Positions 34,020 to 43,057 of a stretch of DNA of 43,855 nucleotides are shown here, in pieces. A model generated the notes under the pieces. The model had not been told where the DNA came from. It saw only the letters and a program-made list of their open reading frames with translations, and made no database searches. The stretch is from Acidobacteriota bacterium (GTDB lineage: Bacteria > Acidobacteriota > Holophagae > Thermotomaculales > Thermotomaculaceae). The translations under genes and the position numbers were made by a program. The stretch spans positions 1 to 43,855 of the forward strand of contig JALSOA010000052.1 in assembly GCA_026986725.1 (NCBI GenBank), given 5' to 3'. How positions within the stretch are numbered: the first letter of the stretch is position 1; every line of letters begins with the position of its first letter.

Positions 34020-35467
34020 AAAAAGGATACCTCAACGGACTTGGAGCCAGACTCTTTGGTTATATAGGGATTACAACGGCAATTATGGTTTTTCTGTTAT
34101 TCGTGGTGGTCACAATCTACTGGAAACAATTAACGGTAAAACACTTTGTGGAAAACACCCTGTCAATTACCAAAACATTCGGTATAGCAGTAAAAAACGC
34201 AATAATAGTCCAGCAAAATAACATCTATACGGAAGAAGACAGTATGGCAGGCATGCTGCTTTCTTTTATAAAAGAAGAAAAGGGAGTAAAATATGTTTCA
34301 ATCTTTGATTCAAAAGGGGGTCTGATAATTTCTTCCCAGTACCCCTCCACAGTTAAACTCACAGGGAAAAACATCCCTGAACACCCGTTTGTCACAATAA
34401 AAAAATACAAAAAAGGGTTTGTTGGTGAGTGTTTTTATCCGCTTAAAACAGGGAACAGATACCTTGGACTGCTTGTTGTTGGATTAGATGCGTCCTATGT
34501 TATAAAAGACATAAAAATGATCTTCTTCGTAATGCTTTTCTTCACCATACTTTTAACAATTACCGTACTTAGCCTGATATTTGTAATTACCACAAAACTA
34601 ACCAACTCCCTTATGCTGTTATCCGACATGGTAAATGACCTTGACCTTGAAAAAGGGAAGATGGTTCATTTCCCTGAATTCAAAGATGAAATAGGGTTCA
34701 TCTCAAAAAGATTGAACGATCTTCAGCAAAGACTTGCCATTTCAAAAGAAAAGATAATACTCGCAGAGAGAAAGATACTCAGAGCAGAAAAACTTGCAAG
34801 TATAGGAAGACTTGCATCTGGCATTGCCCATGAGATCAACAATCCAATAAACGGAATAAACCATTGCATCTCTCTAATAAAGCAAAATCCGGAAGATAAA
34901 AAGGAGGTCATGGAATACCTTGCCCTCATTGAAGAAGCCACAAACTATATGGAAAATATCGTAAAAAAAATGCTTGAGTTCTCAAAACCTTCCAACAACA
35001 AAGAGAAAGCAAACCTGAAGAAAGCAATTGAATCCGTACTTTCACTTCTGGAATACCAGATAACAAAAGGGGGCATAACAGTTGAATTAAAAGGGGAAAT
35101 CAGAGATGTTTATGTAAAGGGGGATCAGGTATCCATTCAGGAGGTTATCATGAACATTGTCCAGAACAGCATTGACTCTTTGAAAAGAGACAAAAAAAAC
35201 ATAACGATATCGGTTAAAAGCGATGAAAACACAGTAATGGTCAAAATCATGGACAACGGAGAAGGAATACCTGAAGAAAACCTTGCGAAGATATTTGACC
35301 CATTCTTTACCACAAAACCTGTAGGAAAGGGAACCGGACTGGGACTGTATGTTGTAAAAGGGATAATGAACTCCATAGGGGGGCACATAGAGGTCGAATC
35401 CTCAAAAAATGGAACATCTGTTACGCTAACCTTTCAAGGAGTTATAAATGAAGATATTGATAATTGA
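34016..35467 (+). CDS. Sensor histidine kinase of three-component system
   Basis: 483 residues. Membrane helices at about 13-36 and 168-192 flank a periplasmic domain of about 130 residues. A HAMP-like linker and coiled coil lead to HisKA with H272 in SGIAHEINNPINGI. The ATPase domain has the N-box IVQNSIDSL (N384), DNGEGIP (D413), FDPFFTTKPVGKGTGLGL and a G-rich end. The kinase class matches those paired with NtrC-type regulators. It is coupled by overlaps to the binding-protein gene (4 bases) and to the activator gene (20 bases), so the three form one unit. Confidence 0.93.
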   Translation: MKKGYLNGLGARLFGYIGITTAIMVFLLFVVVTIYWKQLTVKHFVENTLSITKTFGIAVKNAIIVQQNNIYTEEDSMAGMLLSFIKEEKGVKYVSIFDSKGGLIISSQYPSTVKLTGKNIPEHPFVTIKKYKKGFVGECFYPLKTGNRYLGLLVVGLDASYVIKDIKMIFFVMLFFTILLTITVLSLIFVITTKLTNSLMLLSDMVNDLDLEKGKMVHFPEFKDEIGFISKRLNDLQQRLAISKEKIILAERKILRAEKLASIGRLASGIAHEINNPINGINHCISLIKQNPEDKKEVMEYLALIEEATNYMENIVKKMLEFSKPSNNKEKANLKKAIESVLSLLEYQITKGGITVELKGEIRDVYVKGDQVSIQEVIMNIVQNSIDSLKRDKKNITISVKSDENTVMVKIMDNGEGIPEENLAKIFDPFFTTKPVGKGTGLGLYVVKGIMNSIGGHIEVESSKNGTSVTLTFQGVINEDIDN

Positions 35468-36761
35468 AGACGAAAAAATAAACAGAATAGCATTGTCCAA
35501 TGCATTAAAAAAATCTGGGCATGAGGTTGTCTCATGTAAGGATGGTATAGAAGGTTTACATGCCTTCAAAGAAAATGACTTTGATCTCGTGATAAGTGAC
35601 CTTAAATTGCCGGGTGCAGACGGGATCACTGTTTTAAAAAAAGTAAAAGAGATAAAAAAAGATGCGGAGGTAATAATAATCACAGGGTATGCAACGATTG
35701 AAACAGCAATTACTGCCCTGAAAAATGGTGCTTACGATTACATTACAAAACCCTATCCACTTGAGGAGATCCTCAATAAAGTAACCCAGGTTGAAAACAT
35801 GATAAAGGTGAGGAAGGAAAACATCGAACTTAAAAAACAACTTAAAAAAGAGTATGAATTTATCGGGGTATCAAAAAAATCAAAACAACTTATTGAAACC
35901 ATTAAAATTATAGCAAACAGGGACACAAGTATTCTCATTGAGGGTGAAAGCGGAACCGGCAAGGAGGTTGTTGCAAGGCTTATACACAACCTTTCTAACA
36001 GGAAAAACCATCCATTTGTGGCAGTAAATTGTGCTGCAATACCGCAAAATCTCCTTGAAAGCGAACTTTTCGGATATGAAAGGGGAGCATTCAGTGGTGC
36101 AGAATCAAGAAAGGTGGGGTTTTTAGAAAAAGCAAACAACGGAACCTTCTTCATTGATGATATAGACGACTTTCCATTGAATTTGCAGGTTAAACTTTTA
36201 AGGGTTATTCAGGAAAAAGAGATAGTGAGGCTTGGAGGCAACACAACTGTAACACTGAACATCAGATTTATATTTGCCACCAAAAAACCTCTCAAACAAC
36301 TTGTATCAAAAGGAGAGTTCAGGGAAGACCTCTATTACAGGTTGAGCGTTATACCGATAAAATTACCGCCTTTAAGAGAAAGAAAAGAGGATATCCCTGT
36401 GTTAATAGAGCACTTTTTAAAAAAACATGGAGGTGACGATAGGGCAAAAGAAATATTACAGAAAAATCTGGACAAACTTTCAGAATACAACTGGCCAGGC
36501 AATGTAAGAGAACTTGAAAACCTGGTACAGAGAGTGATCGCTATAAAACACTTTCCAGAGGATTTCAATTCAAATCTGTACATTAAAGAAAAAGAGAATT
36601 TTAATCTGACTTTATACCTTGAAGAGATTGAAAAGAGGATAATTAAATCAACACTTAACGAATGCAATTACAGCATAAGCATGGCAGCAAAAAGATTAAA
36701 CATCCCGAGAACAACGCTATCAAGCAAGATCAAAAAGTACTCTATTAAAAAGCCTGATTAA
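35448..36761 (+). CDS. NtrC-family sigma-54-dependent response regulator
   Basis: 437 residues. The receiver domain has D51 in VISDLKLPGADG and K101. The AAA+ domain has Walker A GESGTGKE (166-173), Walker B FFIDDID and the L1 loop GAFSGA (213-218). The last is a Ser variant of the canonical GAFTGA that contacts sigma-54. A Fis-type HTH (about 409-430) sits at the C-terminus in NYSISMAAKRLNIPRTTLSS. AAGGAG precedes the ATG, which overlaps the kinase gene by 20 bases. A sigma-54 promoter lies in the divergent region, making the porin operon its likely target. The gene ends in a 17-base convergent overlap with dus. Confidence 0.93.
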   Translation: MKILIIEDEKINRIALSNALKKSGHEVVSCKDGIEGLHAFKENDFDLVISDLKLPGADGITVLKKVKEIKKDAEVIIITGYATIETAITALKNGAYDYITKPYPLEEILNKVTQVENMIKVRKENIELKKQLKKEYEFIGVSKKSKQLIETIKIIANRDTSILIEGESGTGKEVVARLIHNLSNRKNHPFVAVNCAAIPQNLLESELFGYERGAFSGAESRKVGFLEKANNGTFFIDDIDDFPLNLQVKLLRVIQEKEIVRLGGNTTVTLNIRFIFATKKPLKQLVSKGEFREDLYYRLSVIPIKLPPLRERKEDIPVLIEHFLKKHGGDDRAKEILQKNLDKLSEYNWPGNVRELENLVQRVIAIKHFPEDFNSNLYIKEKENFNLTLYLEEIEKRIIKSTLNECNYSISMAAKRLNIPRTTLSSKIKKYSIKKPD

Positions 36762-37737
36762 CCCTGTTCCTGTACTCTTCAAATATGCCATAAACCTCAA
36801 AAGCGGTTTTTGCAGAGCTCAATTGAACTCTGATTGATTTTCCATCAGGCAAACTTCTTGAGTACCATGACATAAACAGTTTCATCTTGTGCTTTGCAAG
36901 ATTTTCAGGATAGCAATCCATTAACATCTTAAATTGCTTCTCAATAACAGAAAGGAGAGAGAGCACTTCAACATCCTTACCGCTCATCAATGAGTAAAAT
37001 ACCCAGGGTTTCTTTATTGCAGCCCTTGCTATCATAACTCCATCACAACCTGTTTCAAGCATCTTTGCCAGACTGTATCTATCAACAACATCACCATTGC
37101 CAATAACAGGGATGGTTAATTTAGACTTTAATTCCCCTATCCATCTATAATTTACCGAACCGCTGTACATCTGCTTTCTGGTTCGCCCGTGAAAAAAAAT
37201 TGCATCAACTCCTTCATCTTCAGCAATTTTTCCAACCTTTCTGTACACCAGAGAGTTTTCGTCCCAACCAGCTCTGATCTTTATAGTCAAAGGGATGGAC
37301 AAAACCCTTCTGACAGATCTTATCACCTCTGTCGCACTTTTAAGATCTCTTAAAAGTGCCGCCCCTCCACCACTTTTAGTAACATTTTTTGAGGGACAAC
37401 CAAAATTTATGTCAATTGCATCCGCCCCCGAATCTTCAAGCATTCTTGCAGCCATAGCCATTCTATAAGGGTTTTTACCAGAAATCTGGAAGAAAATAGG
37501 CTTTTCATTGCTGTCAAAATTCAACATCAAAGAGGTTTTTTTGCAACCCCTTGTCAGTGCATCCGATGAAATCATTTCTGAAAAAACCGCACCCACTCCA
37601 CCAAAACCCTTTACAATTCGCCTGAAAACACTATCGCTAATATCAGCAATAGGGGCAAGAAAGAGAGGTGGTTCTATCACTACATTCCCAATCTTTAATC
37701 TCTTCTTAAAGAATCGTTTAATTTCGCTCTCAGCCAT
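36745..37737 (-). CDS. dus: tRNA-dihydrouridine synthase (DusB-like)
   Basis: 330 residues. An FMN TIM-barrel: PPLFLAPIADISDSVFRRI at the N-terminus, DINFGCPSKNVTKSGGGAAL with the conserved cysteine, LTIKIRAGWDE, IFFHGRTRKQMYSG, PVIGNGDV and GVMIARAAIKKPWVF. It reduces uridine in tRNA D-loops using NADPH. It is the last gene of the housekeeping operon, 4 bases after galE. Its 3' end overlaps the convergent activator gene by 17 bases and no terminator is visible between them. Confidence 0.93.
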   Translation of the reverse strand: MAESEIKRFFKKRLKIGNVVIEPPLFLAPIADISDSVFRRIVKGFGGVGAVFSEMISSDALTRGCKKTSLMLNFDSNEKPIFFQISGKNPYRMAMAARMLEDSGADAIDINFGCPSKNVTKSGGGAALLRDLKSATEVIRSVRRVLSIPLTIKIRAGWDENSLVYRKVGKIAEDEGVDAIFFHGRTRKQMYSGSVNYRWIGELKSKLTIPVIGNGDVVDRYSLAKMLETGCDGVMIARAAIKKPWVFYSLMSGKDVEVLSLLSVIEKQFKMLMDCYPENLAKHKMKLFMSWYSRSLPDGKSIRVQLSSAKTAFEVYGIFEEYRNRVNQAF

Positions 37738-37741
37738 ACTT

Positions 37742-38728
37742 TTAAAACTTTCGGTTTAACTCCCAGTTCCACGCAGTCTTTATTATGTATTCAAGGTCAT
37801 TGTATTCAGGTTGCCAGTTCAAAACACTCCTTATTTTACGATTGTCAGCGATAAGAACAGGGGGGTCTCCTTCCCTTCTATCTGAGATCTCAACAGGGAT
37901 AAACCTCTTAGTTACCCTTTTTGCCATTTCTATAACCTGTTTAACTGAATACCCGGCACCGTAACCACAGTTGAAAACATCGCTTTTGCCACCATCAAGC
38001 AGGTAATCAAGGGCAAGAACATGTGCCTTTGCAAGGTCATCGACATGTATATAATCCCTTACACAGGTGCCGTCTGGCGTTGGATAATCTGATCCAAATA
38101 TCTTTATGTTTTCTCTTTCCCCTTTTGCAGTCTTTAAAATGAGAGGGATCAGATGGGTTTCAGGATTGTGCGACTCCCCTATCTCTCCGCAGGGGTTTGC
38201 CCCGGCAGCGTTGAAGTACCTTAAAGCAATGCAGAATATCTCCCCTGTATTTGACATATCTTCAAGTACCCTCTCAACAGTTAACTTTGTTTTGCCATAG
38301 GGATTTATCGGGCATAATGTGTGCTCTTCAACAATGGGGACACTCTCAGGGACTCCGTAAACCGCCGCAGTTGAAGAAAAAACAAATCTCTTCACTCTGT
38401 GTTTTAAACATTGAGAAAGAAGGTTAAGAGTACCTGAAACATTGTTTTTAAAAAACTTCAAAGGATGCCTGACAGATTCGGCAACCTCAATAAATGCCGC
38501 AAAGTGAATTACTGCATCAAATTGCACTTCACTGAACAACCGGTCAAGTATCTCGATATCCAGAATATCCCCTTTAACAAATTTTGAATTTAACACAGCC
38601 TCTCTATGACCGTTGATCAGATTGTCAAAAACAGTAACCTCAAAACCACTCTCCTCAAGAAGTTTTACAGTGTGAGAGCCTATATATCCTGCCCCACCCG
38701 TCACCAACACCCTTGCTTTTTTATTCAT
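37742..38728 (-). CDS. galE: UDP-glucose 4-epimerase
   Basis: 328 residues. The NAD-binding VTGGAGYIGSHTVKLL opens a short-chain dehydrogenase fold; SSTAAVYG and Y144-x3-K148 (INPYGKTK) give the catalytic set. RDYIHVDDLAKAHVLAL and FNCGYGAGYSVKQVIE are GalE-typical. It interconverts UDP-glucose and UDP-galactose for surface polysaccharide. I use the ATG at 38728, which has AAAGGGG 5 bases upstream, rather than a GTG two codons earlier. It overlaps the upstream membrane-protein gene by 8 bases. Confidence 0.94.
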   Translation of the reverse strand: MNKKARVLVTGGAGYIGSHTVKLLEESGFEVTVFDNLINGHREAVLNSKFVKGDILDIEILDRLFSEVQFDAVIHFAAFIEVAESVRHPLKFFKNNVSGTLNLLSQCLKHRVKRFVFSSTAAVYGVPESVPIVEEHTLCPINPYGKTKLTVERVLEDMSNTGEIFCIALRYFNAAGANPCGEIGESHNPETHLIPLILKTAKGERENIKIFGSDYPTPDGTCVRDYIHVDDLAKAHVLALDYLLDGGKSDVFNCGYGAGYSVKQVIEMAKRVTKRFIPVEISDRREGDPPVLIADNRKIRSVLNWQPEYNDLEYIIKTAWNWELNRKF

Positions 38729-39389
38729 TTTCACCCCTTTTTTTCAAAAAAGATCTGAAAAAAAGTGCCGCAAAAAACAACAAAGCAGGTGTTATATCAT
38801 TTTTAAAGTCAAAATTAATACTATATTTTTGAAAGATCGGAAGTGAATAGTACTTTGCCTCAATTAAAGATGAGTAAAACCCGCTGAACAAGATGTCTCT
38901 GAAATTGTAAAGATAGATTATCAAGCCAGAAAAAGCACTTACCACAATTAAAAAAATTGCCCCGATTCCCCTTGAATTTACCACTGTCTCAAAGAAAAAA
39001 AGAAAGGAGTATATGGTGAACAACAAAGAAATAAGTGAAATAAAAGACCTTCCAAACGGTGAAAATCCAAACTTAAAACCAAAAAAAACAGAGAATAAAA
39101 GGTAAACAAAAATCAGAAAAGCAAAAGGTCGCAAGAGATCACTCTCTTTATCTTCAACAGCCAAAATCAGGTAGGAAAAAAAAGAAAAAAAGACAAAAAT
39201 ATAATGAAAATTACTCCATAACGCATCAGAAACAGTGCCCCTGACCTGCAAAGGCACCTTTAATGAAAAAACTGAAACAGAATTGTCATTAACATTGACA
39301 CCAAAAACCAAAAGAGCAACAAAAATCAAGACGATAATAAAGATAAAACTTTCAACCTTTGATAAACTCAAGTATCTTTTTAACCACAT
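38721..39389 (-). CDS. Uncharacterised membrane protein
   Basis: 222 residues with six or so hydrophobic segments (about 16-32, 63-80, 87-107, 115-135, 143-161 and 203-213), rich in Phe and Ser. The N-terminus is cytoplasmic and basic. I recognise no family. It overlaps cmk by 38 bases at its start and galE by 8 bases at its end, so it is translated within the operon. Only position links it to any process; it is not part of the usual cmk neighbourhood. Confidence 0.65.
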   Translation of the reverse strand: MWLKRYLSLSKVESFIFIIVLIFVALLVFGVNVNDNSVSVFSLKVPLQVRGTVSDALWSNFHYIFVFFSFFSYLILAVEDKESDLLRPFAFLIFVYLLFSVFFGFKFGFSPFGRSFISLISLLFTIYSFLFFFETVVNSRGIGAIFLIVVSAFSGLIIYLYNFRDILFSGFYSSLIEAKYYSLPIFQKYSINFDFKNDITPALLFFAALFFRSFLKKRGENE

Positions 39390-40008
39390 CCTCTATCTCC
39401 ATTCCCGTAGTGTCAATATAGATAGCATCATCTGCCTTTTTTAAAGGTGCTATATCCCTTGATGAATCCTGTCTGTCCCTTTCAAGTTGCTGCTTTAGTA
39501 TCTCCTCAAAACTCACACCTAAATCAGGGTTCTTTTCTTTTAACTGCAGATACCTTCTCTTTGCCCTTTCTTCAGGGGTTGCATCAAGAAAAAACTTATA
39601 CTTTGCATCAGGGAAAACAACAGTGCCAATATCCCTTCCTTCAAGTACACTTGGCTTTTTTAACCCTATCTTTCTCTGCTGATCAGTTAAAACCTTTCTT
39701 ACAACAGGCAGTTTAGAGAAATCAGAGGCAAGCTTTGAGATATCAGGGGAGAGTATCTTTTCAGAGACATTCTCTCCATTTAAAAAAATATTCCCATCAT
39801 TGTCAAAATCAAGATCTATCCCTTTCAGGTCATCCTCAGTTATAACATCATCAGGGGTTTTCCCTTTTCTATTAAGATACAATGCAACAGCCCTGTACAT
39901 AGCGCCTGTGTTTAAATAAAAGTACCCGAGTTTTCCAGCAACAAGTTTTGCCACAGTGCTTTTGCCTGCACCTGATGGCCCATCAATGGCAACAACCTCT
40001 TTTTTCAT
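39352..40008 (-). CDS. cmk: Cytidylate kinase
   Basis: 218 residues. P-loop AIDGPSGAGKSTVAKLVAGK, NTGAMYRAVALY, and LEGRDIGTVVFPDAKYKFFL are diagnostic. It phosphorylates CMP and dCMP. The ATG at 40008 has GAGGG 7 bases upstream and is preferred over the GTG one codon earlier. It lies 42 bases after the pseudouridine synthase gene. Confidence 0.95.
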   Translation of the reverse strand: MKKEVVAIDGPSGAGKSTVAKLVAGKLGYFYLNTGAMYRAVALYLNRKGKTPDDVITEDDLKGIDLDFDNDGNIFLNGENVSEKILSPDISKLASDFSKLPVVRKVLTDQQRKIGLKKPSVLEGRDIGTVVFPDAKYKFFLDATPEERAKRRYLQLKEKNPDLGVSFEEILKQQLERDRQDSSRDIAPLKKADDAIYIDTTGMEIEDVVKKILEFIKG

Positions 40009-40050
40009 CACTGTACCCTCTTAAAAAAAGTTAATCTGAAAAATCTTTTT

Positions 40051-40788
40051 TTAATCCCCATCTTTATTCTCTCTGCTCGCAAGATCCATAAGTTCCTCAA
40101 CCTCTTTATGAGTCAACCTCCTGTACTCCCCCGGCTTTAAATCACCTATTTCAATAGAGCCTATCTTTACCCTCTTTAACTTGACAACAGGATGACCAAC
40201 CTTTTTAAACATCCTTCTTATTTGATTCTTTTTCCCTTCAGTCAAAACAACTTTTAACCACGCATTGTTTCTGTGTCCAAGTAAGGTTACCCTTTTTGCC
40301 TTCAAAACCCTTCCATCAATATTAACACCAGTTAAAAGGCGCTCTATCACTCTTTTATCTGGAACCCCCCTGACCTTTACAAGGTAAGTTTTTTCAACTT
40401 TTGTTTGAGGGTTAATGATCAGGTTTGCAAAGTCACCGTCATTTGTGATTAAAATTAAACCTTCCGTATTTATATCAAGCCTGCCAACCGGGAAAAGAGC
40501 CCTTTTTTCCTCTTTTTTTAAAAGATCCATAACCGTTGGTCTGTGTTTTTCATCACTTTTTGTCGTTACATAACCTGTTGGTTTGTAAAGTAAAATATAA
40601 ACCTTCTTGTTCAATGGCTTTACAATCTGTCCATCAACTTTTATTATGTCTTTTTCAGCGTCCGCTTTGTCTCCCAGCCCGGCAACAACTCCATTCACAA
40701 ACACCCTCCCCTCTTTGATCAACTCTTCCGCTTTTCTCCTTGACGCAATTCCAGATTTGGCAATTATCTTCTGAAGCCTCTCTCTCAT
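40051..40788 (-). CDS. rluB: RsuA/RluB-family 23S rRNA pseudouridine synthase
   Basis: 245 residues. An N-terminal S4 domain (RLQKIIAKSGIASRRKAEEL) is followed by the catalytic domain with VGRLDINTEGLILITNDG (D105). EGKKNQIRRMFKKVGHPV is the second family motif. The neighbourhood scpA-scpB-rluB is common for RluB, which modifies 23S rRNA U2605 in E. coli; the target here is inferred. The start overlaps the scpB stop by 4 bases. Confidence 0.9.
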   Translation of the reverse strand: MRERLQKIIAKSGIASRRKAEELIKEGRVFVNGVVAGLGDKADAEKDIIKVDGQIVKPLNKKVYILLYKPTGYVTTKSDEKHRPTVMDLLKKEEKRALFPVGRLDINTEGLILITNDGDFANLIINPQTKVEKTYLVKVRGVPDKRVIERLLTGVNIDGRVLKAKRVTLLGHRNNAWLKVVLTEGKKNQIRRMFKKVGHPVVKLKRVKIGSIEIGDLKPGEYRRLTHKEVEELMDLASRENKDGD

Positions 40789-41306
40789 TCTTCAACACCC
40801 AGTTCTTCAAGGGATGGCAGATCTTCAAGGGAATTCAATCCAAATGTTTCAAGAAAGGTTTTAGTGGTTTTGTATAGGGCAGGTCTTCCCACCACATCCT
40901 TTCTGCCTGCTATTTTAATAAGATTTTTCTCAAGAAGGTTTCTGAGTATTTGAGAAACAGATTGAACCCCCCTTAAAGCCGCTATTTCCTGAGCGGTCAC
41001 AGGCTGTCTGTATGCAATTATCGCAAGCGTTTCAAGGGCAGCCTTTGAAAAAGAGTTCCTTGTCCCTCTTTTGTGGAATGATGCAACATAGTTGTAAACA
41101 TCAGGAGAGGTTAAAAATTGATAGCCACCTGCAATTGCAACAAGGTGAACCCCTCTGTTGCTGTACTCTTCCTTCAATTGAGTTAAAACCTGCTCAACAC
41201 TATCTTTTTCAACATTCAGAAAAGAAACAATCTCTTTTATGGTCACAGGTGAATCTGCTGAAAAAAGTATTGCTTCAATTATCTTTTTCAATCCATTTTT
41301 ATTCAT
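40785..41306 (-). CDS. scpB: Segregation and condensation protein B
   Basis: 173 residues built of winged-helix motifs. IEAILFSADSPVTIKEI opens the protein and LAIIAYRQPVTAQEIAALRG is the family signature. YKTTKTFLETFGLNSLEDLP closes it. It is a kleisin-associated subunit of the SMC condensin. Overlaps scpA by 8 bases and rluB by 4. Confidence 0.95.
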   Translation of the reverse strand: MNKNGLKKIIEAILFSADSPVTIKEIVSFLNVEKDSVEQVLTQLKEEYSNRGVHLVAIAGGYQFLTSPDVYNYVASFHKRGTRNSFSKAALETLAIIAYRQPVTAQEIAALRGVQSVSQILRNLLEKNLIKIAGRKDVVGRPALYKTTKTFLETFGLNSLEDLPSLEELGVEE

Positions 41307-42051
41307 ACCTTGAAATCACCTTATCCCTGTTTTTATAAGAATAATTCCTGCTCTTTATAAGAATAATCTCTGAAAATGTAGAGGTTTGAACACCTTTTAA
41401 AACACTCTCTTTAATCAATTCAAGTACAGATGAAAATGAAAAAACAATGAAGGATTTATCCCTTCCCTTTACAATCTCATAAAACCTGACCTTTTTTTTA
41501 TCTTTAAAAACCTCATATATGTGTGAAACAACCTGTTTCATTGTGTACCTTGCCCTTTTCACAATCTCAGGTTCTATTGCTTTTAACCTTTTAATCAAAA
41601 GGGAGTAAAGGTTGCCAAGAACATAGCCCCCGTTTTCCTGAACGAAAACACCTTTATCTTTTAATGCAAAATCCTCTTTAAATCCCCTCCGCCACATTCT
41701 ATTCCTTTTATCCAGAAAAACTGAAAGAACCTCTGCCTGCCTGGTTATTTTTTCGTACTCTTCAAGTTTAAACAAAAGTTCTTCCTTCATCTCCTCAAAG
41801 GCTTCTTTCTCTCTTGGGATAAGTGATTTCGCTTTCATAAGCATCAGGGTTGAAGCCATCACAAAGTAATCTCCTGCAACTTCAAGTTTTCTCTCCTGCA
41901 TCTTTTTCAAAATCTCTGAATATTTTTCGGTTATTTCAGAAATGGAGACATCTGAAATCTCCAGTTTATGCTTTTTTAAAAGTTGCAAAAGCAAATCAAG
42001 GGGGCCTGTAAAATTGTCAAGTTCAATCTCAATGCTGTTAAAATTATCCAT
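41299..42051 (-). CDS. scpA: Segregation and condensation protein A
   Basis: 250 residues, the kleisin that bridges SMC heads. IELDNFTGPLDLLLQLLKKH is the N-terminal signature, and AGDYFVMASTLMLMKAKSLI follows. The C-terminal winged helix binds the SMC head. The ATG at 42051 shares one base with the trpS stop (TGATG) and has AGAGGA upstream; a GTG one codon earlier is less likely. Confidence 0.94.
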   Translation of the reverse strand: MDNFNSIEIELDNFTGPLDLLLQLLKKHKLEISDVSISEITEKYSEILKKMQERKLEVAGDYFVMASTLMLMKAKSLIPREKEAFEEMKEELLFKLEEYEKITRQAEVLSVFLDKRNRMWRRGFKEDFALKDKGVFVQENGGYVLGNLYSLLIKRLKAIEPEIVKRARYTMKQVVSHIYEVFKDKKKVRFYEIVKGRDKSFIVFSFSSVLELIKESVLKGVQTSTFSEIILIKSRNYSYKNRDKVISRYE

Positions 42052-43049
42052 CACTTCCTCTTTAGATTCATTACCTCCCTTACCTCTTTCATCGTTTGAG
42101 AAGCAACCTCCCTTGCCTTCTTAGCCCCTTCATCAAGAATGGAATCTAAAAATTGCCTGTTTTCTTTCAACTTTCTCAACCTCTCTCCAACAGGGCCAAC
42201 CTTCGCAATCAAATGTTCAGAAAGAAACCTCTTGCACTGGAAACATCCTATACCTGCCGTTCTGCATCCTTCTGCACACTCGTTTCTGACATCCTCCGGA
42301 GAAAATATCTTATGAAGTGCAAAAACAGGACAATCCTCCGGTACTCCGGGGTCTGTTTTTCTAACCCTTCTGGTATCGGTTTTCATAACCCTCAATTTTT
42401 CCCAGATCTCCTCCGGAGTATCCTCCAAAAGGATGGCGTTATTGTAACTTTTACTCATTTTTCTTCCATCAATACCAGGAACCCTTTTTGCTTCAGTAAT
42501 TTTTGCTTCAGGCTCAGGAAACACCTCCTTACCGTAAAGGTGGTGAAACCTTCTTACAATTTCCCTTGCAAGCTCAAGGTGATAAAGCTGATCTTCTCCA
42601 ACAGGAACATAGTTTGCCCTGTAAATAACAATATCAGCTGTCTGTAAAACAGGGTAACCTAAAAACCCGTAATTCGAAAGGTCTTTATCCTTTAATTGTT
42701 TTTTCTTTTCTTTGTAAGTCGGTACCCTTTCAAGCCACCCCAATGGGGTGATCATTGAAAGAAGAAGGTGAAGCTCAGCATGCTCTTTAACATCCGATTG
42801 AACAAATATCACAGACCTGTCAGGGTCAACCCCAGCTGCAATAAACCCTGCAGCCACATCGTAAATGTGCTCTTTTATTACTTCAGTATTTGAATAAAGA
42901 GATGTCAGGGCATGCCAGTCAACCACACAGTAGAAACACTGATGTCCTTCGTTTTGCAAATTAACATAGTTCTCAAGAGCACCAACAAGATGCCCTATGT
43001 GAAGTTTGCCGGTAGGTTGAGTTCCACTTAAAACCCTCTTCTGCTCCAT
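42051..43049 (-). CDS. trpS: Tryptophanyl-tRNA synthetase
   Basis: 332 residues, a class I synthetase. SGTQPTGKLHIGHLVGAL carries the HIGH motif and GRKMSKSYNNAI the KMSKS loop. WHALTSLY and VGEDQLYHLELAREI line the active site. CAEGCRTAGIGCFQCK (about 257-272) is a cysteine-rich insert also found in many thermophile and related TrpRS sequences, where it can hold metal or an iron-sulfur cluster. It starts 8 bases after the M50 protease gene. Confidence 0.95.
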   Translation of the reverse strand: MEQKRVLSGTQPTGKLHIGHLVGALENYVNLQNEGHQCFYCVVDWHALTSLYSNTEVIKEHIYDVAAGFIAAGVDPDRSVIFVQSDVKEHAELHLLLSMITPLGWLERVPTYKEKKKQLKDKDLSNYGFLGYPVLQTADIVIYRANYVPVGEDQLYHLELAREIVRRFHHLYGKEVFPEPEAKITEAKRVPGIDGRKMSKSYNNAILLEDTPEEIWEKLRVMKTDTRRVRKTDPGVPEDCPVFALHKIFSPEDVRNECAEGCRTAGIGCFQCKRFLSEHLIAKVGPVGERLRKLKENRQFLDSILDEGAKKAREVASQTMKEVREVMNLKRK

Positions 43050-43057
43050 AAAAACTC

